Shown piece after piece: positions 13,116 to 22,004 of a stretch of 28,754 bases of DNA; the stretch's first letter is position 1; every line of letters starts with the position of its first letter. The stretch covers positions 2,495 through 31,248 of the forward strand of contig DCEG01000070.1 of assembly GCA_002316835.1 (NCBI GenBank), given 5' to 3'. Made by a program: the position numbers and the translations under genes. This DNA is from Bacteroidales bacterium UBA1035. Lineage in GTDB: Bacteria > Bacteroidota > Bacteroidia > Bacteroidales > Dysgonomonadaceae. The notes beneath the pieces are model-generated. The model was given only the letters and a program-made list of their open reading frames with translations. It did no database searches and was not told the DNA's origin.

Positions 13116-14762
13116 TTATGAATATAGAAACCGTTTTATACTTTTTTTGGGAGTTTTCTCAAACTCATCGTGATGGATCTCTATAGTGCTGATTTTCTCG
13201 TAATTGGCAACTTGTTTGTTTAAGATGCCTTTATTCTCTTCCATAATTTGGAGCAGCCGGTTGTTGTCAACGTTATCTGCATCCATTGCAGCAAAGTCGG
13301 GATGCACTAACGCTACGAGTTTGTTATCTCTTTCTATCAAAAGACTTTCTGCCACGTAGGGAAGATTATTTAATTTAGATTCAATCTCCTCAGGATAAAT
13401 GTTTTGCCCGCTGGGTCCGAGGATCATCGTTTTTATGCGTCCTTTTATAAACAACCGGTTGTTTCTCATTATACCCGAGTCGCCTGTCTTCAGCCATCCG
13501 TCTTCAGTGAATGCGGCTTTTGTTGCTTCAGGATTCTTGTAGTAACCTTTCATTACGTTTTCACCGCGAACTTGAATTTCTCCAGGCACATTTTCAGGAT
13601 CTGAGGAATCGATCCTTGCTTCCATAATATCTTTAAGGACAGAACCGCAGGATGTGGGAACAAAGTCGTAATGATGATCGTAAGAAATAAGCGGAGCACA
13701 TTCTGTCATGCCGTAACCTACGGTAAAAGGGAATTTAATCTTGTAGAAAAAGGCTTCGATATCTTTTCCCAAAGCAGCGCCGCCAATAATAACTTCCCGA
13801 AAGTTCCCACCCAGAGATGTGACGAGTGATTTTTTTATTTTGTTGTAAATCAGATTATTTATACCCGGGATCTTAAGTATTATTTTCATTATCGGTTTTT
13901 CGATAACCGGAAGTATTCTCTTCTTGTATATCTTTTCGAAAATTAGCGGAACGGTAATGATAATGTTTGGTTTTATCTCTTGAAAAGCCTTAACAAGATT
14001 TTGCGGAGATGGGATAACGTCTAGCAACGTAACGTGAACACCCGTAGAAAGTGCGTATAGGAAATCGAATGCACAACCATAAGCGTGTGCCATGGGCAGA
14101 AATGCCAAGTCTCTTTCTCCCGGAAAAAGCAGTTCAAGTGTGTGGGCGTACGTAATATTGCCGGCATAGTTGTTGGCTGTTAGCATAACGCCTTTGCTAA
14201 ATCCGGTAGTCCCCGATGTATAATTCAGGCAAATTACTTCATCGTTATCAACTTCTGCATAAATAACATTTTCTTTGTTAAATCCGTTTGGATAGCTCTG
14301 AGTAAATAGTTCATCGAGCTTAGTGATAATCTCACCTGCTTTTTTGTCTTCACTCTTGAGTAAGCTATAAGATGGGAGCGAAAAAACAGGGAGTTTTATT
14401 TTTTCCTTGTCTAAATTTTCCCAAATATTTTCATTTATGAAGATACATTTCGATTCGCTGTGATCGATAATGTGCTCCATGCTTTCCGGGTTGAATTCGT
14501 GCAAAATTGGTACGATAACAGCACCGTAAGTAAATGTAGCGAGAAAGATGATCGACCAGCTCATATGGTTTTTTCCTATCAAAGCAATTTTATCTCCCTT
14601 TTCGATACCCAACTCTCTAAATAAGATATGTATTCGAGCTATTTTCTCAGCCAATTGCTTGTATGAAAGTGTGTTACGATCTTTGTAATTAGTCAGCGCT
14701 GATAATTCCCAGTGTGTTTTAAAACTTTCTTCGTAAATTTTTATAAAGTTTTGCTGTATCAT
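13116..14762 (-). CDS. long-chain acyl-CoA synthetase (AMP-forming)
   Basis: Adenylate-forming enzyme, 548 residues, predicted to activate fatty acids to acyl-CoA using ATP. The P-loop is YTSGTTGFSKG (181-191). GYGMTE (349-354) is the adenine-binding motif, GWLKTGD (422-428) carries the ribose-binding Asp, GRIK (441-444) is the hinge, and GQNIYPEEIE follows. The C-terminal TPKKSIKR carries the expected catalytic lysine. No signal peptide is present, so it is cytosolic or peripheral. It appears monocistronic, with a consensus promoter at 14789-14819 that overlaps an inverted repeat, suggesting control by a repressor, perhaps acyl-CoA responsive (inference). Confidence 0.92.
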   Translation of the reverse strand: MIQQNFIKIYEESFKTHWELSALTNYKDRNTLSYKQLAEKIARIHILFRELGIEKGDKIALIGKNHMSWSIIFLATFTYGAVIVPILHEFNPESMEHIIDHSESKCIFINENIWENLDKEKIKLPVFSLPSYSLLKSEDKKAGEIITKLDELFTQSYPNGFNKENVIYAEVDNDEVICLNYTSGTTGFSKGVMLTANNYAGNITYAHTLELLFPGERDLAFLPMAHAYGCAFDFLYALSTGVHVTLLDVIPSPQNLVKAFQEIKPNIIITVPLIFEKIYKKRILPVIEKPIMKIILKIPGINNLIYNKIKKSLVTSLGGNFREVIIGGAALGKDIEAFFYKIKFPFTVGYGMTECAPLISYDHHYDFVPTSCGSVLKDIMEARIDSSDPENVPGEIQVRGENVMKGYYKNPEATKAAFTEDGWLKTGDSGIMRNNRLFIKGRIKTMILGPSGQNIYPEEIESKLNNLPYVAESLLIERDNKLVALVHPDFAAMDADNVDNNRLLQIMEENKGILNKQVANYEKISTIEIHHDEFEKTPKKSIKRFLYS

Positions 14763-14764
14763 TT

Positions 14765-14791
14765 TTGCACAAATAATTAAATTATGTGCAA
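14765..14791. promoter_or_regulatory. inverted repeat overlapping the acyl-CoA synthetase promoter
   Basis: TTGCACA (14765-14771) and TGTGCAA (14785-14791) are perfect 7-bp arms with a 13-nt AT-rich spacer. The right arm overlaps the -7 element and the left arm reaches the start codon region, so binding would block initiation. Confidence 0.6.
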
Positions 14792-14819
14792 AAATAATAC
14801 GAATTTACAGATTGACAAA
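14789..14819 (-). promoter_or_regulatory. consensus promoter for acyl-CoA synthetase gene
   Basis: On the minus strand TTTG (14819-14816), a 19-nt spacer, then TATTTTTG (14796-14789) is an exact consensus match. Transcription would begin near 14782, about 20 nt before the ATG at 14762. Confidence 0.75.
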
Positions 14820-14851
14820 GAAATGCTACCGATAAATTGATGCATTTTTTG

Positions 14852-14859
14852 TATTTTTG
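14852..14859 (+). promoter_or_regulatory. probable -7 element for mtaB
   Basis: TATTTTTG matches TAnnTTTG, 65 nt before the mtaB start. The -33 region is not clear. Confidence 0.4.
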
Positions 14860-14924
14860 CAGACTTCAATTAACAATTAAATAAATAAGCGACCTGGTTA
14901 TCCGCGTTAGCTCACAAAATAAAA

Positions 14925-16247
14925 ATGATTGATCAAACTGTTTTTGAAAATAAAACTGCAGCATATTATACATTAGGATGTAAACTCAATTTTGCCGAAA
15001 CATCGGCCATCGGCAAGCAATTGCTCAATGCAGGAGTGCTTCGTGCACGAAAAGGCCAGAAGGCCGATGTTTGCGTTATTAACACGTGTTCCGTAACAGA
15101 ATTGGCGGATAAAAAAGGAAGACAAGCCATTCGAAAGATGATTCAAAACCATCCCGATGCTTTTGTGGTGGTTACAGGCTGTTACGCTCAACTAAAACCC
15201 GATGAAGTTGCTTCAATTGAAGGTGTTGATCTGGTATTGGGTTCGGAACAAAAGCTTGATGTAGTTCAGTACCTGGACGACTTGAAGAAGAAAGATAAAG
15301 GTGAAATAATTACATCAAAAACGCACAGGATCAGAACTTTTGTCCCATCGTGTTCTGCTGATGACCGTACCCGCTATTTCCTGAAAGTACAAGACGGATG
15401 CGATTACTTCTGCTCGTTTTGCACCATTCCCTATGCCCGTGGCAGGAGTCGGAACGGATCCATTGCCGATCTGGTAAAACAGGCACAGGATGTGGTTGTT
15501 AGAGGTGGAAAAGAAATTGTACTTACGGGTGTGAATATCGGAGATTTCGGACATACAACGGGTGAAACATTCTTCGATTTAATAAAAGCATTGGATGATG
15601 TTGACGGAATAGAACGTTTTCGTATTTCGTCGATCGAACCTAATTTACTTTCTGACGAAATCATTGATTTTGTGGCGAACTCAAAGCGGTTTGCGCCACA
15701 TTTTCACACGCCGCTGCAAGCTGGAAGCGATGCCGTTTTGAAACTGATGAAACGAAAGTATGACACCGCTTTGTTTCGACATAAAATGGATAAGATAAAA
15801 TCGGTTATGCCGCACGCTTTTATAGGTGTGGACGTTATTGTAGGACTTCGGGGTGAATTGGATGAGTACTTTGAAGAAAGCAGAGATTTTATTGAGTCGC
15901 TCGATTTTTCACAACTTCACGTTTTCACTTATTCTGAACGTTCCGGAACACAGGCGCTGGAAATAGATCACGTAGTATCTCCACGAACCAAACACAACAG
16001 AAGTAAAGAGTTACACGATATTTCTGACCGCAAATTACGCGGTTTTTATGAATCGCAAAAGGGTAAAACAAGAAAAGTACTTTTTGAGCACACACGCCAC
16101 GGGAATATGATGCACGGATTTACCGAGAACTACGTGAAATTATTTACTGCATATAATCCGTCTCTTGTTAACAAAGTAATTGACGTGAAAGTAGGAGAAT
16201 ATAACGAAGATGAAATGGCTATGGAAGCTATTTTTGTAGATCAATAA
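14925..16247 (+). CDS. mtaB: tRNA t6A37 methylthiotransferase
   Basis: Radical SAM enzyme that adds a methylthio group to N6-threonylcarbamoyladenosine at tRNA position 37. The 440 residues carry the three N-terminal cluster cysteines (GCK C19, NTC C55, GCY C86) and the radical SAM motif CDYFCSFC (C159, C163, C166). GRSR follows, and a short C-terminal TRAM-like region ends the protein. The sequence is closer to MtaB than to MiaB or RimO by its general wording (for example CKLNFAETS). The next gene starts 8 nt after the stop, so mtaB heads a three-gene unit with an acyltransferase and a glycosyltransferase, a link of unclear meaning. Confidence 0.92.
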   Translation: MIDQTVFENKTAAYYTLGCKLNFAETSAIGKQLLNAGVLRARKGQKADVCVINTCSVTELADKKGRQAIRKMIQNHPDAFVVVTGCYAQLKPDEVASIEGVDLVLGSEQKLDVVQYLDDLKKKDKGEIITSKTHRIRTFVPSCSADDRTRYFLKVQDGCDYFCSFCTIPYARGRSRNGSIADLVKQAQDVVVRGGKEIVLTGVNIGDFGHTTGETFFDLIKALDDVDGIERFRISSIEPNLLSDEIIDFVANSKRFAPHFHTPLQAGSDAVLKLMKRKYDTALFRHKMDKIKSVMPHAFIGVDVIVGLRGELDEYFEESRDFIESLDFSQLHVFTYSERSGTQALEIDHVVSPRTKHNRSKELHDISDRKLRGFYESQKGKTRKVLFEHTRHGNMMHGFTENYVKLFTAYNPSLVNKVIDVKVGEYNEDEMAMEAIFVDQ

Positions 16248-16255
16248 ACACAATA

Positions 16256-17158
16256 ATGGCCGGGAAAAACAAGAAAGGAATTGGATTTTATCTCCTTTAC
16301 GGTGTGTTGAATCTTATTGCGATACTTCCGTTTGGGGTATTGTATTTTCTTTCAGATATACTATATGTTATCGTTTATTACTTAGTGGGTTATAGGAGGA
16401 AAGTTGTCAGAAAAAACCTTATTAACTCTTTTCCCCGAAAAAAAGAAAAAGAAATCCTGCAGATCGAGAAAAAGTTTTACCGGCATCTTTGCGACTATTC
16501 AGTGGAAACCATCAAAACACTGCGGATTTCTGATGAAGAAATTCGTAAGAGAATGGTTTTTAAGAATCCCGAGATTGTTTACAGACTTACGAAAGACGGA
16601 AATTCCTGCTTGCTGAGTCTGGGACATTACGGAAATTGGGAATGGGTGCCATCGATAGGTTTGTACTTGCTGCCCGAAGTGGAACAAGGACATGTATACA
16701 AGACGTTGAAATCGAAAGCTTTCGATGAACTGTTTTTTAAGATTCGTTCCCGGTTCAATCCTAAGCCCATTGAAATGAAATCGGTTTATCGCACCATTAT
16801 CCGAAACAGAAACGATGGCAAAGCAATGGTTATCGGTTTTTTGTCTGATCAGCGGCCGAAAAAGCAAAACAATGAAAATTGGATGACGTTTCTCAATCAG
16901 GATACCATAGTTCAGACCGGGATGGAACGAATTGCAGAACAATTTGGATTTGCAGTCGTCTATCTTGATATAAAAAAGGTAAAACGCGGGTATTACGTGG
17001 GCGATTTTTCGGTAATAACGGCGGATGCAAGTAATGAAGAAGAGCTTGCCGTGACAGAAAGGTATACACGAAAACTGGAAGAAACCATTTTGCACGAACC
17101 GGCATATTATTTGTGGTCGCACAACAAATGGTCACGCAAGAAAAAACAAAAAGCATGA
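16256..17158 (+). CDS. lipid A biosynthesis-type acyltransferase (LpxL/HtrB family)
   Basis: Membrane-bound acyltransferase, 300 residues, expected to add a secondary acyl chain to lipid A or a related lipid at the inner membrane. There is an N-terminal membrane helix (about 12-45), then the catalytic HxxxxE-like motif HYGNWEW (124-130; H124, E129) and SDQRP (197-201). Both motifs are typical of the family. Its stop overlaps the start of the glycosyltransferase gene by 4 nt (ATGA), a sign of translational coupling. Together they suggest an envelope lipid or surface glycan role. The acceptor lipid cannot be read from sequence. Confidence 0.9.
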   Translation: MAGKNKKGIGFYLLYGVLNLIAILPFGVLYFLSDILYVIVYYLVGYRRKVVRKNLINSFPRKKEKEILQIEKKFYRHLCDYSVETIKTLRISDEEIRKRMVFKNPEIVYRLTKDGNSCLLSLGHYGNWEWVPSIGLYLLPEVEQGHVYKTLKSKAFDELFFKIRSRFNPKPIEMKSVYRTIIRNRNDGKAMVIGFLSDQRPKKQNNENWMTFLNQDTIVQTGMERIAEQFGFAVVYLDIKKVKRGYYVGDFSVITADASNEEELAVTERYTRKLEETILHEPAYYLWSHNKWSRKKKQKA

Positions 17159-18174
17159 AGACATCGGTTGTCATATTGAACTGGAACGGACGCAAATTAT
17201 TGGAGCAATTTCTTCCCTCTGTTTTGCAGCACACGTTAGACCATAAAACAGAAGTTGTTGTGGCTGATAACGGTTCATCGGATGATTCCATCGATTTTCT
17301 GAAGACTGAGTTCCCACAAGTGCCGGTTATTGTCCTCGATAAAAATTACGGCTTTGCTGATGGATATAACCTGGCATTACAACAAGTACACTCGGAATAC
17401 ATTGTGCTGCTCAATTCTGATGTGGAGACTACTGAAAACTGGCTTTCAACGATGATCGGTTATTTGGACAAGCACCCTGAAGTTTCTGCTGTCCAACCCA
17501 AAATATTAGCACAAAAAAGTAAAACTCAGTTCGAGTACGCCGGAGCTTGCGGAGGTTTTATCGATCGGTTTGGTTATCCTTTTTGCCGGGGTCGGATTTT
17601 GGAAAGCGTGGAACAGGATCAAGGTCAGTACGACTCTATAATTCCCGTATTTTGGGCTACCGGGGCCTGTTTGTGTATTCGCCGGAAAGATTATTTCGAA
17701 GCGGGAGGCCTGGATGCACGCTTTTTCGCGCATATGGAAGAAATTGATCTTTGCTGGCGGTTGAATGCACGGGGGAAAGGGATAGCATGCTTGCCTCAAT
17801 CGATGGTTTATCATGTGGGCGCTGCATCGTTGACTAAAGAAAATCCGAGAAAAACCTATCTGAACTTTCGTAACAACTTGTTGATGCTATACAAGAACTC
17901 GCGCCTGCGGAGTTTAGTTTTCGTTTTTACTGTCCGTCTGATTTTAGATGTTTTGGCATTCCTTCATTTACTGATAAAAGGAAAGTTTGACAATGCAAAA
18001 GCGATTATTGAGGCACATAAGGATTTTTTCAAAATGAGATCCGACTTTAAATATAACCGACGGGAAAATTTATCGAAAAGAGTTGTTGGCCATATCCCTA
18101 CAAAATTCCGTGGTAGTATTTTGTGGAATTATTACTTGAAAGGGAAAAAAACGTACGCTGCGATTTTTAGATAA
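17155..18174 (+). CDS. glycosyltransferase family 2
   Basis: A 339-residue GT2 enzyme of the rhamnosyl/dTDP-sugar transferase type, likely acting on surface polysaccharide. It has an N-terminal Rossmann-like GT-A fold, the nucleotide-binding DNGSSDDS (38-45) and the metal-binding NSDVE (87-91). Further on are the acceptor-side FFAHMEEIDLCWR motif and a C-terminal hydrophobic segment near residues 254-275 that could associate with membrane. ATG 17155 is chosen over 17113 because it overlaps the upstream stop as ATGA and starts directly at the first strand (MKTSVVILNWNG). A REP-like palindrome lies just after its end. Confidence 0.92.
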   Translation: MKTSVVILNWNGRKLLEQFLPSVLQHTLDHKTEVVVADNGSSDDSIDFLKTEFPQVPVIVLDKNYGFADGYNLALQQVHSEYIVLLNSDVETTENWLSTMIGYLDKHPEVSAVQPKILAQKSKTQFEYAGACGGFIDRFGYPFCRGRILESVEQDQGQYDSIIPVFWATGACLCIRRKDYFEAGGLDARFFAHMEEIDLCWRLNARGKGIACLPQSMVYHVGAASLTKENPRKTYLNFRNNLLMLYKNSRLRSLVFVFTVRLILDVLAFLHLLIKGKFDNAKAIIEAHKDFFKMRSDFKYNRRENLSKRVVGHIPTKFRGSILWNYYLKGKKTYAAIFR

Positions 18175-18206
18175 TCAAATTTACAAAAGTTGTATAACTT
18201 CTCATT

Positions 18207-18287
18207 TGTCATGTTGAACGCAGTGAAACATCTGCATCTTCAAAGTTTTAGATACTTCATTCCGCTGAAGCTTCATTCAGTATGACA
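18207..18287. repeat. REP-like imperfect palindrome between convergent genes
   Basis: The left end reads TGTCATGTTGAACGCAGTGA and the right end is a diverged inverted copy ending ATTCAGTATGACA. The whole has the look of TGTCATnnTGAACGnAGTGAA repeats that I recall as frequent between Bacteroidota genes. It lies between the converging GT2 and PorT-like genes, where no other terminator is visible. Confidence 0.6.
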
Positions 18288-18328
18288 GATTTGTATATAA
18301 TTTGTTTCAGAAAAATTTCGAAAACTGA

Positions 18329-19033
18329 TTACTCAAAATTAAAACTCAATACGATCATTCGCTGTGTGGCTTTGGAGAGCGATAACGGATATTTCATCAA
18401 CTCCCTGTCCACCAGATCGGATCGGTCTTTTTCGAGCATTTCATTTAGCCCAAAACAAAATTTGAGCTCGGGGCAAAGTTTAAAGTAAGGTAAATAAAAA
18501 TCACACCCCACACCAATTTCAATTCCATAATTGTAAGGTTTTAGTAAAACAGGTTGGTTCTTTCGTGATCCCAGTTCTATGCTTCCGTAAGCTCCGGTAA
18601 TAAGATAAGGACGATAATTATTTATACGTCCGGCAGTAAGTTTCACTTGCAACGGCAGCGTAATGTAATTATTTTTCACACCGGTTTTGAACTCTTCGCC
18701 CGAAGTCTGTTCTTTAAAAACAAAATCTTTGCTTCCCAAATGCAGAGTGGGTATTGCTCTAAGGTTCATGAAATTGTTCAGGTACAGATCTGAAATGATT
18801 CCCACGCTGAAACCGGGAGAGTAGGAGGGGATCTCAGAAAACCACACTTCTCCGTTCTCGTTCACATGACCGGATTGCGTCAGCAACAAATCCTGTGTAT
18901 GCATACCTACCATAAACCCGAGATGAAAAACCTTGTGATCGGCATACGGTTGGTTTTGCAGCTTTTGTCGTTGACCGAAAGCCGATACCGGTAACACAAG
19001 AAGTGTGATAAATAAAAAAAATGTCTTTTTCAT
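18329..19033 (-). CDS. PorT/SprT-like outer-membrane beta-barrel protein
   Basis: A 234-residue exported protein with a signal peptide (MKKTFFLFITLLVLPVSAFG). The start of the mature part, YADHKVFHLGFMVGMHTQDL, matches my memory of PorT/SprT, an outer-membrane barrel of the type IX secretion system. The rest shows alternating aromatic and polar residues, as in a small beta barrel, and it ends in MIVLSFNFE with a hydrophobic-aromatic terminal strand. PorT-like proteins also exist in species without a full type IX system, so its role here is not settled. It is divergent from the ferredoxin gene. Confidence 0.75.
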   Translation of the reverse strand: MKKTFFLFITLLVLPVSAFGQRQKLQNQPYADHKVFHLGFMVGMHTQDLLLTQSGHVNENGEVWFSEIPSYSPGFSVGIISDLYLNNFMNLRAIPTLHLGSKDFVFKEQTSGEEFKTGVKNNYITLPLQVKLTAGRINNYRPYLITGAYGSIELGSRKNQPVLLKPYNYGIEIGVGCDFYLPYFKLCPELKFCFGLNEMLEKDRSDLVDRELMKYPLSLSKATQRMIVLSFNFE

Positions 19034-19258
19034 TATAACCTAAACGGTTTCATGATAAAGTTATTATAAAAAAGCGCTGAAAAAATTATTTACGAGAGTA
19101 AGCTTTATTTAGAAATTGTAAAAATAGTATTTTGTTGGTAATGGATAAGTGTAAGGATATAAGTATTATAGGAGATTTTTCTGTTTGAATAACATGAAAA
19201 TTATTTAATTAATCGAAACTTAGTGCAAAACAATTTCCTTATTTTTAAAAAAACTATG

Positions 19259-19266
19259 TATCTTTG
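19259..19266 (+). promoter_or_regulatory. -7 element for the ferredoxin gene
   Basis: TATCTTTG matches TAnnTTTG, 53 nt upstream of the ferredoxin ATG. The -33 box is only partly matched (TTTC at a 21-nt spacing). Confidence 0.5.
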
Positions 19267-19319
19267 TGCGGAATTTATGAAAAGATTATCACAGTACATT
19301 AACTAACAAATTATTTATT

Positions 19320-19487
19320 ATGGCTTACGTAATTAATGAAGATTGTATTGCTTGTGGAACTTGCATCGATGAATGCCCTGTTGAAGCTATTTCTGAAGGT
19401 GATATCTACGTGATTGATCCCGATGTTTGCACCGACTGTGGTACTTGTGCAGAGGTTTGTCCAACTGAAGCAATCCATCCGGCTTAA
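19320..19487 (+). CDS. 2[4Fe-4S] ferredoxin, clostridial type
   Basis: A complete 55-residue ferredoxin too short for many gene finders. Two cluster motifs are visible: CIACGTCIDECP (9-20) and CTDCGTCAEVCP (37-48), each CxxCxxCxxxCP. The two halves are an internal duplication. It is a soluble low-potential electron carrier, and would be a natural partner for the NfnAB-like enzyme and for ferredoxin-dependent oxidoreductases elsewhere in the genome. It is monocistronic, with a -7 element at 19259 and a strong terminator at 19511. Confidence 0.95.
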   Translation: MAYVINEDCIACGTCIDECPVEAISEGDIYVIDPDVCTDCGTCAEVCPTEAIHPA

Positions 19488-19510
19488 TATATACCGGACA
19501 AAGAGGTAGA

Positions 19511-19547
19511 AAGCTGAGCGATATTTCGTTCAGCTTTTCTTTTTTTG
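19511..19547 (+). terminator. intrinsic terminator of the ferredoxin gene
   Basis: AAGCTGAGCGA (19511-19521) pairs with TCGTTCAGCTT (19526-19536), one G-U, over a 4-nt loop, followed by a T-rich run. Confidence 0.88.
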
Positions 19548-19556
19548 TTGGCTTTA

Positions 19557-19592
19557 CCACAAAAAAAGCGCCACTTTTCGGGTGGCGCTTTT
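19557..19592 (-). terminator. intrinsic terminator of gapA
   Basis: On the minus strand AAAAGCGCCAC (19592-19582) pairs perfectly with GTGGCGCTTTT (19574-19564) and runs into more T. It lies about 20 nt after the gapA stop, back to back with the ferredoxin terminator. Confidence 0.88.
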
Positions 19593-19613
19593 GCGAATAT
19601 GTTTATAAACGAA

Positions 19614-20618
19614 TTATCCGTTTACTTTTGCCATGTAAGCGATCAGGTCAAGAACTTTGTTAGAATAACCCCACTCGTTGTCGTACCAGCTGATAACTTT
19701 TACGAAAGTCGGGCTGAGTTGAATACCTGCTTTCTCATCAAAAATTGAAGTGCGTGCATCGCCGATGAAATCAGACGAAACTACATCTTCGTTGGTGTAT
19801 CCGAGAATACCTTTCAATTCACCTTCCGATGCTTCTTTCATTGCTTTGCAAATTTCTTCGTAAGAAGTTTCTTTTGCTAAACGAACGGTTAAGTCAACTA
19901 CAGAAACGTTCAACGTAGGAACACGCATAGACATACCTGTCAGTTTTCCGTTCAATTCGGGAATAACTTTACCCACTGCTTTTGCAGCTCCTGTAGAAGA
20001 TGGAATAATATTACCCGATGCAGCACGTCCGCCTCTCCAGTCTTTAGCCGATGGACCGTCAACAGTTTTCTGAGTGGCTGTTGTAGCGTGAACAGTAGTC
20101 ATTAATCCTTCCAAAATTCCGAATTTGTCGTTCAGAACTTTAGTGATAGGTGCCAAACAGTTGGTTGTGCATGAAGCGTTCGACACAAATTGTTCGCCTT
20201 TGGTGTAGGTATTTTCGTTTACTCCGCAAACATACATGCGTGTGTCGTCTTTTGAGGGAGCCGACATAACCACATATTTTGCACCTGCATCAATATGGCC
20301 CTGAGCTTTATCTTTAGAAAGGAATAAGCCGGTAGATTCAACTACGTAATCCGCACCAACTTCTCCCCATTTCAAATCAGCAGGATTTTTTTCAGCTGTT
20401 ACGCGAATAGTTTTTCCGTTTACCACCAGTTGTCCGTCCTTTACATCAATTGTTCCTTGAAATTGTCCGTGAATGGTGTCGTATTTCAACATGTATGCGA
20501 TGTAATTAACATCTAGCAAGTCGTTGATACCCACAACCTGAATGTCATTTCTTGTTTGAGCTGCGCGGAAAACCAAACGTCCGATACGTCCGAATCCGTT
20601 GATACCTACTTTAATCAT
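19614..20618 (-). CDS. gapA: glyceraldehyde-3-phosphate dehydrogenase, type I
   Basis: Glycolytic enzyme that oxidises glyceraldehyde-3-phosphate with NAD and phosphate. The 334 residues start MIKVGINGFGRIGR (Rossmann NAD site). D33 after the second strand fits NAD preference. Catalytic C150 is in SNASCTTNCLAP, with H177 in TTVHATTATQ. Length is normal for a homotetrameric type I enzyme. It has its own promoter (20679-20709) and terminator (19557-19592), so it is a single-gene transcript. Confidence 0.97.
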   Translation of the reverse strand: MIKVGINGFGRIGRLVFRAAQTRNDIQVVGINDLLDVNYIAYMLKYDTIHGQFQGTIDVKDGQLVVNGKTIRVTAEKNPADLKWGEVGADYVVESTGLFLSKDKAQGHIDAGAKYVVMSAPSKDDTRMYVCGVNENTYTKGEQFVSNASCTTNCLAPITKVLNDKFGILEGLMTTVHATTATQKTVDGPSAKDWRGGRAASGNIIPSSTGAAKAVGKVIPELNGKLTGMSMRVPTLNVSVVDLTVRLAKETSYEEICKAMKEASEGELKGILGYTNEDVVSSDFIGDARTSIFDEKAGIQLSPTFVKVISWYDNEWGYSNKVLDLIAYMAKVNG

Positions 20619-20918
20619 AATTTTTTGAATTTTTATTTGTTAAGAATGTTCCTAAATACTATCTTTCTAATTGAGTTGCAAAATTACTAAATGTTTTTAT
20701 TTTAACGAAATTATTCGTCGTAAAAACTGTGAAATTTTAGCACAGTTGGTTTGCCATGAATTAGTTTGAATGAAAAAACGAAAAGGGAAAATGTTATTCA
20801 GAAACAAACCTTTTGTGAATAATTGTTCAGAAACAGGTAAGCACGATCTCTCTTTTTCTTGCAACAACGGTAACAATATTGGAGAAGATTATTTCTCTTA
20901 AGCCTTATTCATGTGGCT
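20619..20918. other. intergenic stretch before gapA
   Basis: About 300 nt without a gene. It holds the gapA promoter (20679-20709). The rest, toward the hydrolase stop at 20919, shows no gene, RNA or clear terminator. Confidence 0.55.
20679..20709 (-). promoter_or_regulatory. promoter for gapA
   Basis: On the minus strand TTCG (20709-20706), a 19-nt spacer, then TAATTTTG (20686-20679), an exact -7 and a near -33 match. The leader would be about 55 nt. Confidence 0.6.
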
Positions 20919-22004
20919 TCACTGCTCAGTATTTTCCCCTATCCATTTCAATACCAGATCAGCAATTTGCAAATTGTTTTTGTCCTGCATTAACATATGG
21001 CTGTTGCCTTTGATCCCTTCTTCCGATAAACGCAGGACTTTTGCGTTGCCTCCCGCCTTGTTTAAATTCTCGGAGAATGATTCGCAATCCTCACACGCAT
21101 TCAGCCAGAATGCCTCATCTCTGATAGGTGTTTCCAAATAATCACCAAAAACGATCAGAATGGGAATGCCGGCTAAAATTTTTACTTGTTCGGCGTTTAA
21201 TCTCATCGAACACCAGCCCGGTTCCAGTGAAACTATAGCGGCGATGCCTTTAGGGTTGATAAGGGCAGCCTGCATAGGAAAAACACCCGATTGCGAATGA
21301 CTGATAAGCACTGCTTTCCCCAATTCGCACGCCAATTCGGCCAAAGACTTGTAGTTGAGACTGTAATCGGGCAACGTACCGCTCAGGTCGGGCACGCCCT
21401 GTTTGGAGAGCTCGCCCATATAATCTGTCGGAAACAACGTATTGCTGTACGGTTCGTTTTCTTCCAGACCCACCCGAAAGTTAGGCCAGACCCACTCATC
21501 TGAAAATCTTCGGACAGGCAACAGGCTGTCGGCAGCTACCTTTTTTGTCCGAATATTATTCAGAATAGCCTGATTGAAGCCTGAACGTCCTCTCGCCACC
21601 TGATCGACTACGAAAGTCGGATGTTTTTTACGAACAAAATATTCATCCCAACCCATTCTGCCGTCGGGAGTGGTTTCCCACGATTTGCCCGTCAGCGCCA
21701 TGCCGTGGATCATCACTATGGGAAGTTTTGGCTTTCTGACGTTTGGGATCATGTATCGTACATACATCTGATTGACGGTAATGTTGTTGCCGGGACCGAA
21801 ACTTCCCAATTCATCAAAGCTTTGCGACACTGTTTCTCCACCAACATAAAAACTCCCTTGTGCTTTCAGTGTTAATGGACGTTGAAAAGATGATTTAACA
21901 TCTTTCCATTCCTGGGCAATTATTCCATCGGTTATTCCTGAGAAAAGAATTGAAATTAAAAACAGAATTTTCACAAAATGTTTAAAAGTCGAAAATTTTA
22001 TCAT
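20919..22004 (-). CDS. exported alpha/beta hydrolase (esterase-like)
   Basis: A 361-residue alpha/beta hydrolase. ATG 22004 is preferred: the residues before it would overlap the upstream gene further and hide the signal peptide (MIKFSTFKHFVKILFLISIL...IIAQ). The oxyanion region is MIHGMALTGKSWE. The nucleophile elbow is SHSQSG with S237 in the shorter form, E261 in SLEPGW or D288 in FGDYLE may be the acid, and H336 in GNSHML is the likely base. The substrate is unknown. It overlaps the HEAT-like gene by 23 nt, so the two are translated from one message. Confidence 0.82.
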   Translation of the reverse strand: MIKFSTFKHFVKILFLISILFSGITDGIIAQEWKDVKSSFQRPLTLKAQGSFYVGGETVSQSFDELGSFGPGNNITVNQMYVRYMIPNVRKPKLPIVMIHGMALTGKSWETTPDGRMGWDEYFVRKKHPTFVVDQVARGRSGFNQAILNNIRTKKVAADSLLPVRRFSDEWVWPNFRVGLEENEPYSNTLFPTDYMGELSKQGVPDLSGTLPDYSLNYKSLAELACELGKAVLISHSQSGVFPMQAALINPKGIAAIVSLEPGWCSMRLNAEQVKILAGIPILIVFGDYLETPIRDEAFWLNACEDCESFSENLNKAGGNAKVLRLSEEGIKGNSHMLMQDKNNLQIADLVLKWIGENTEQ

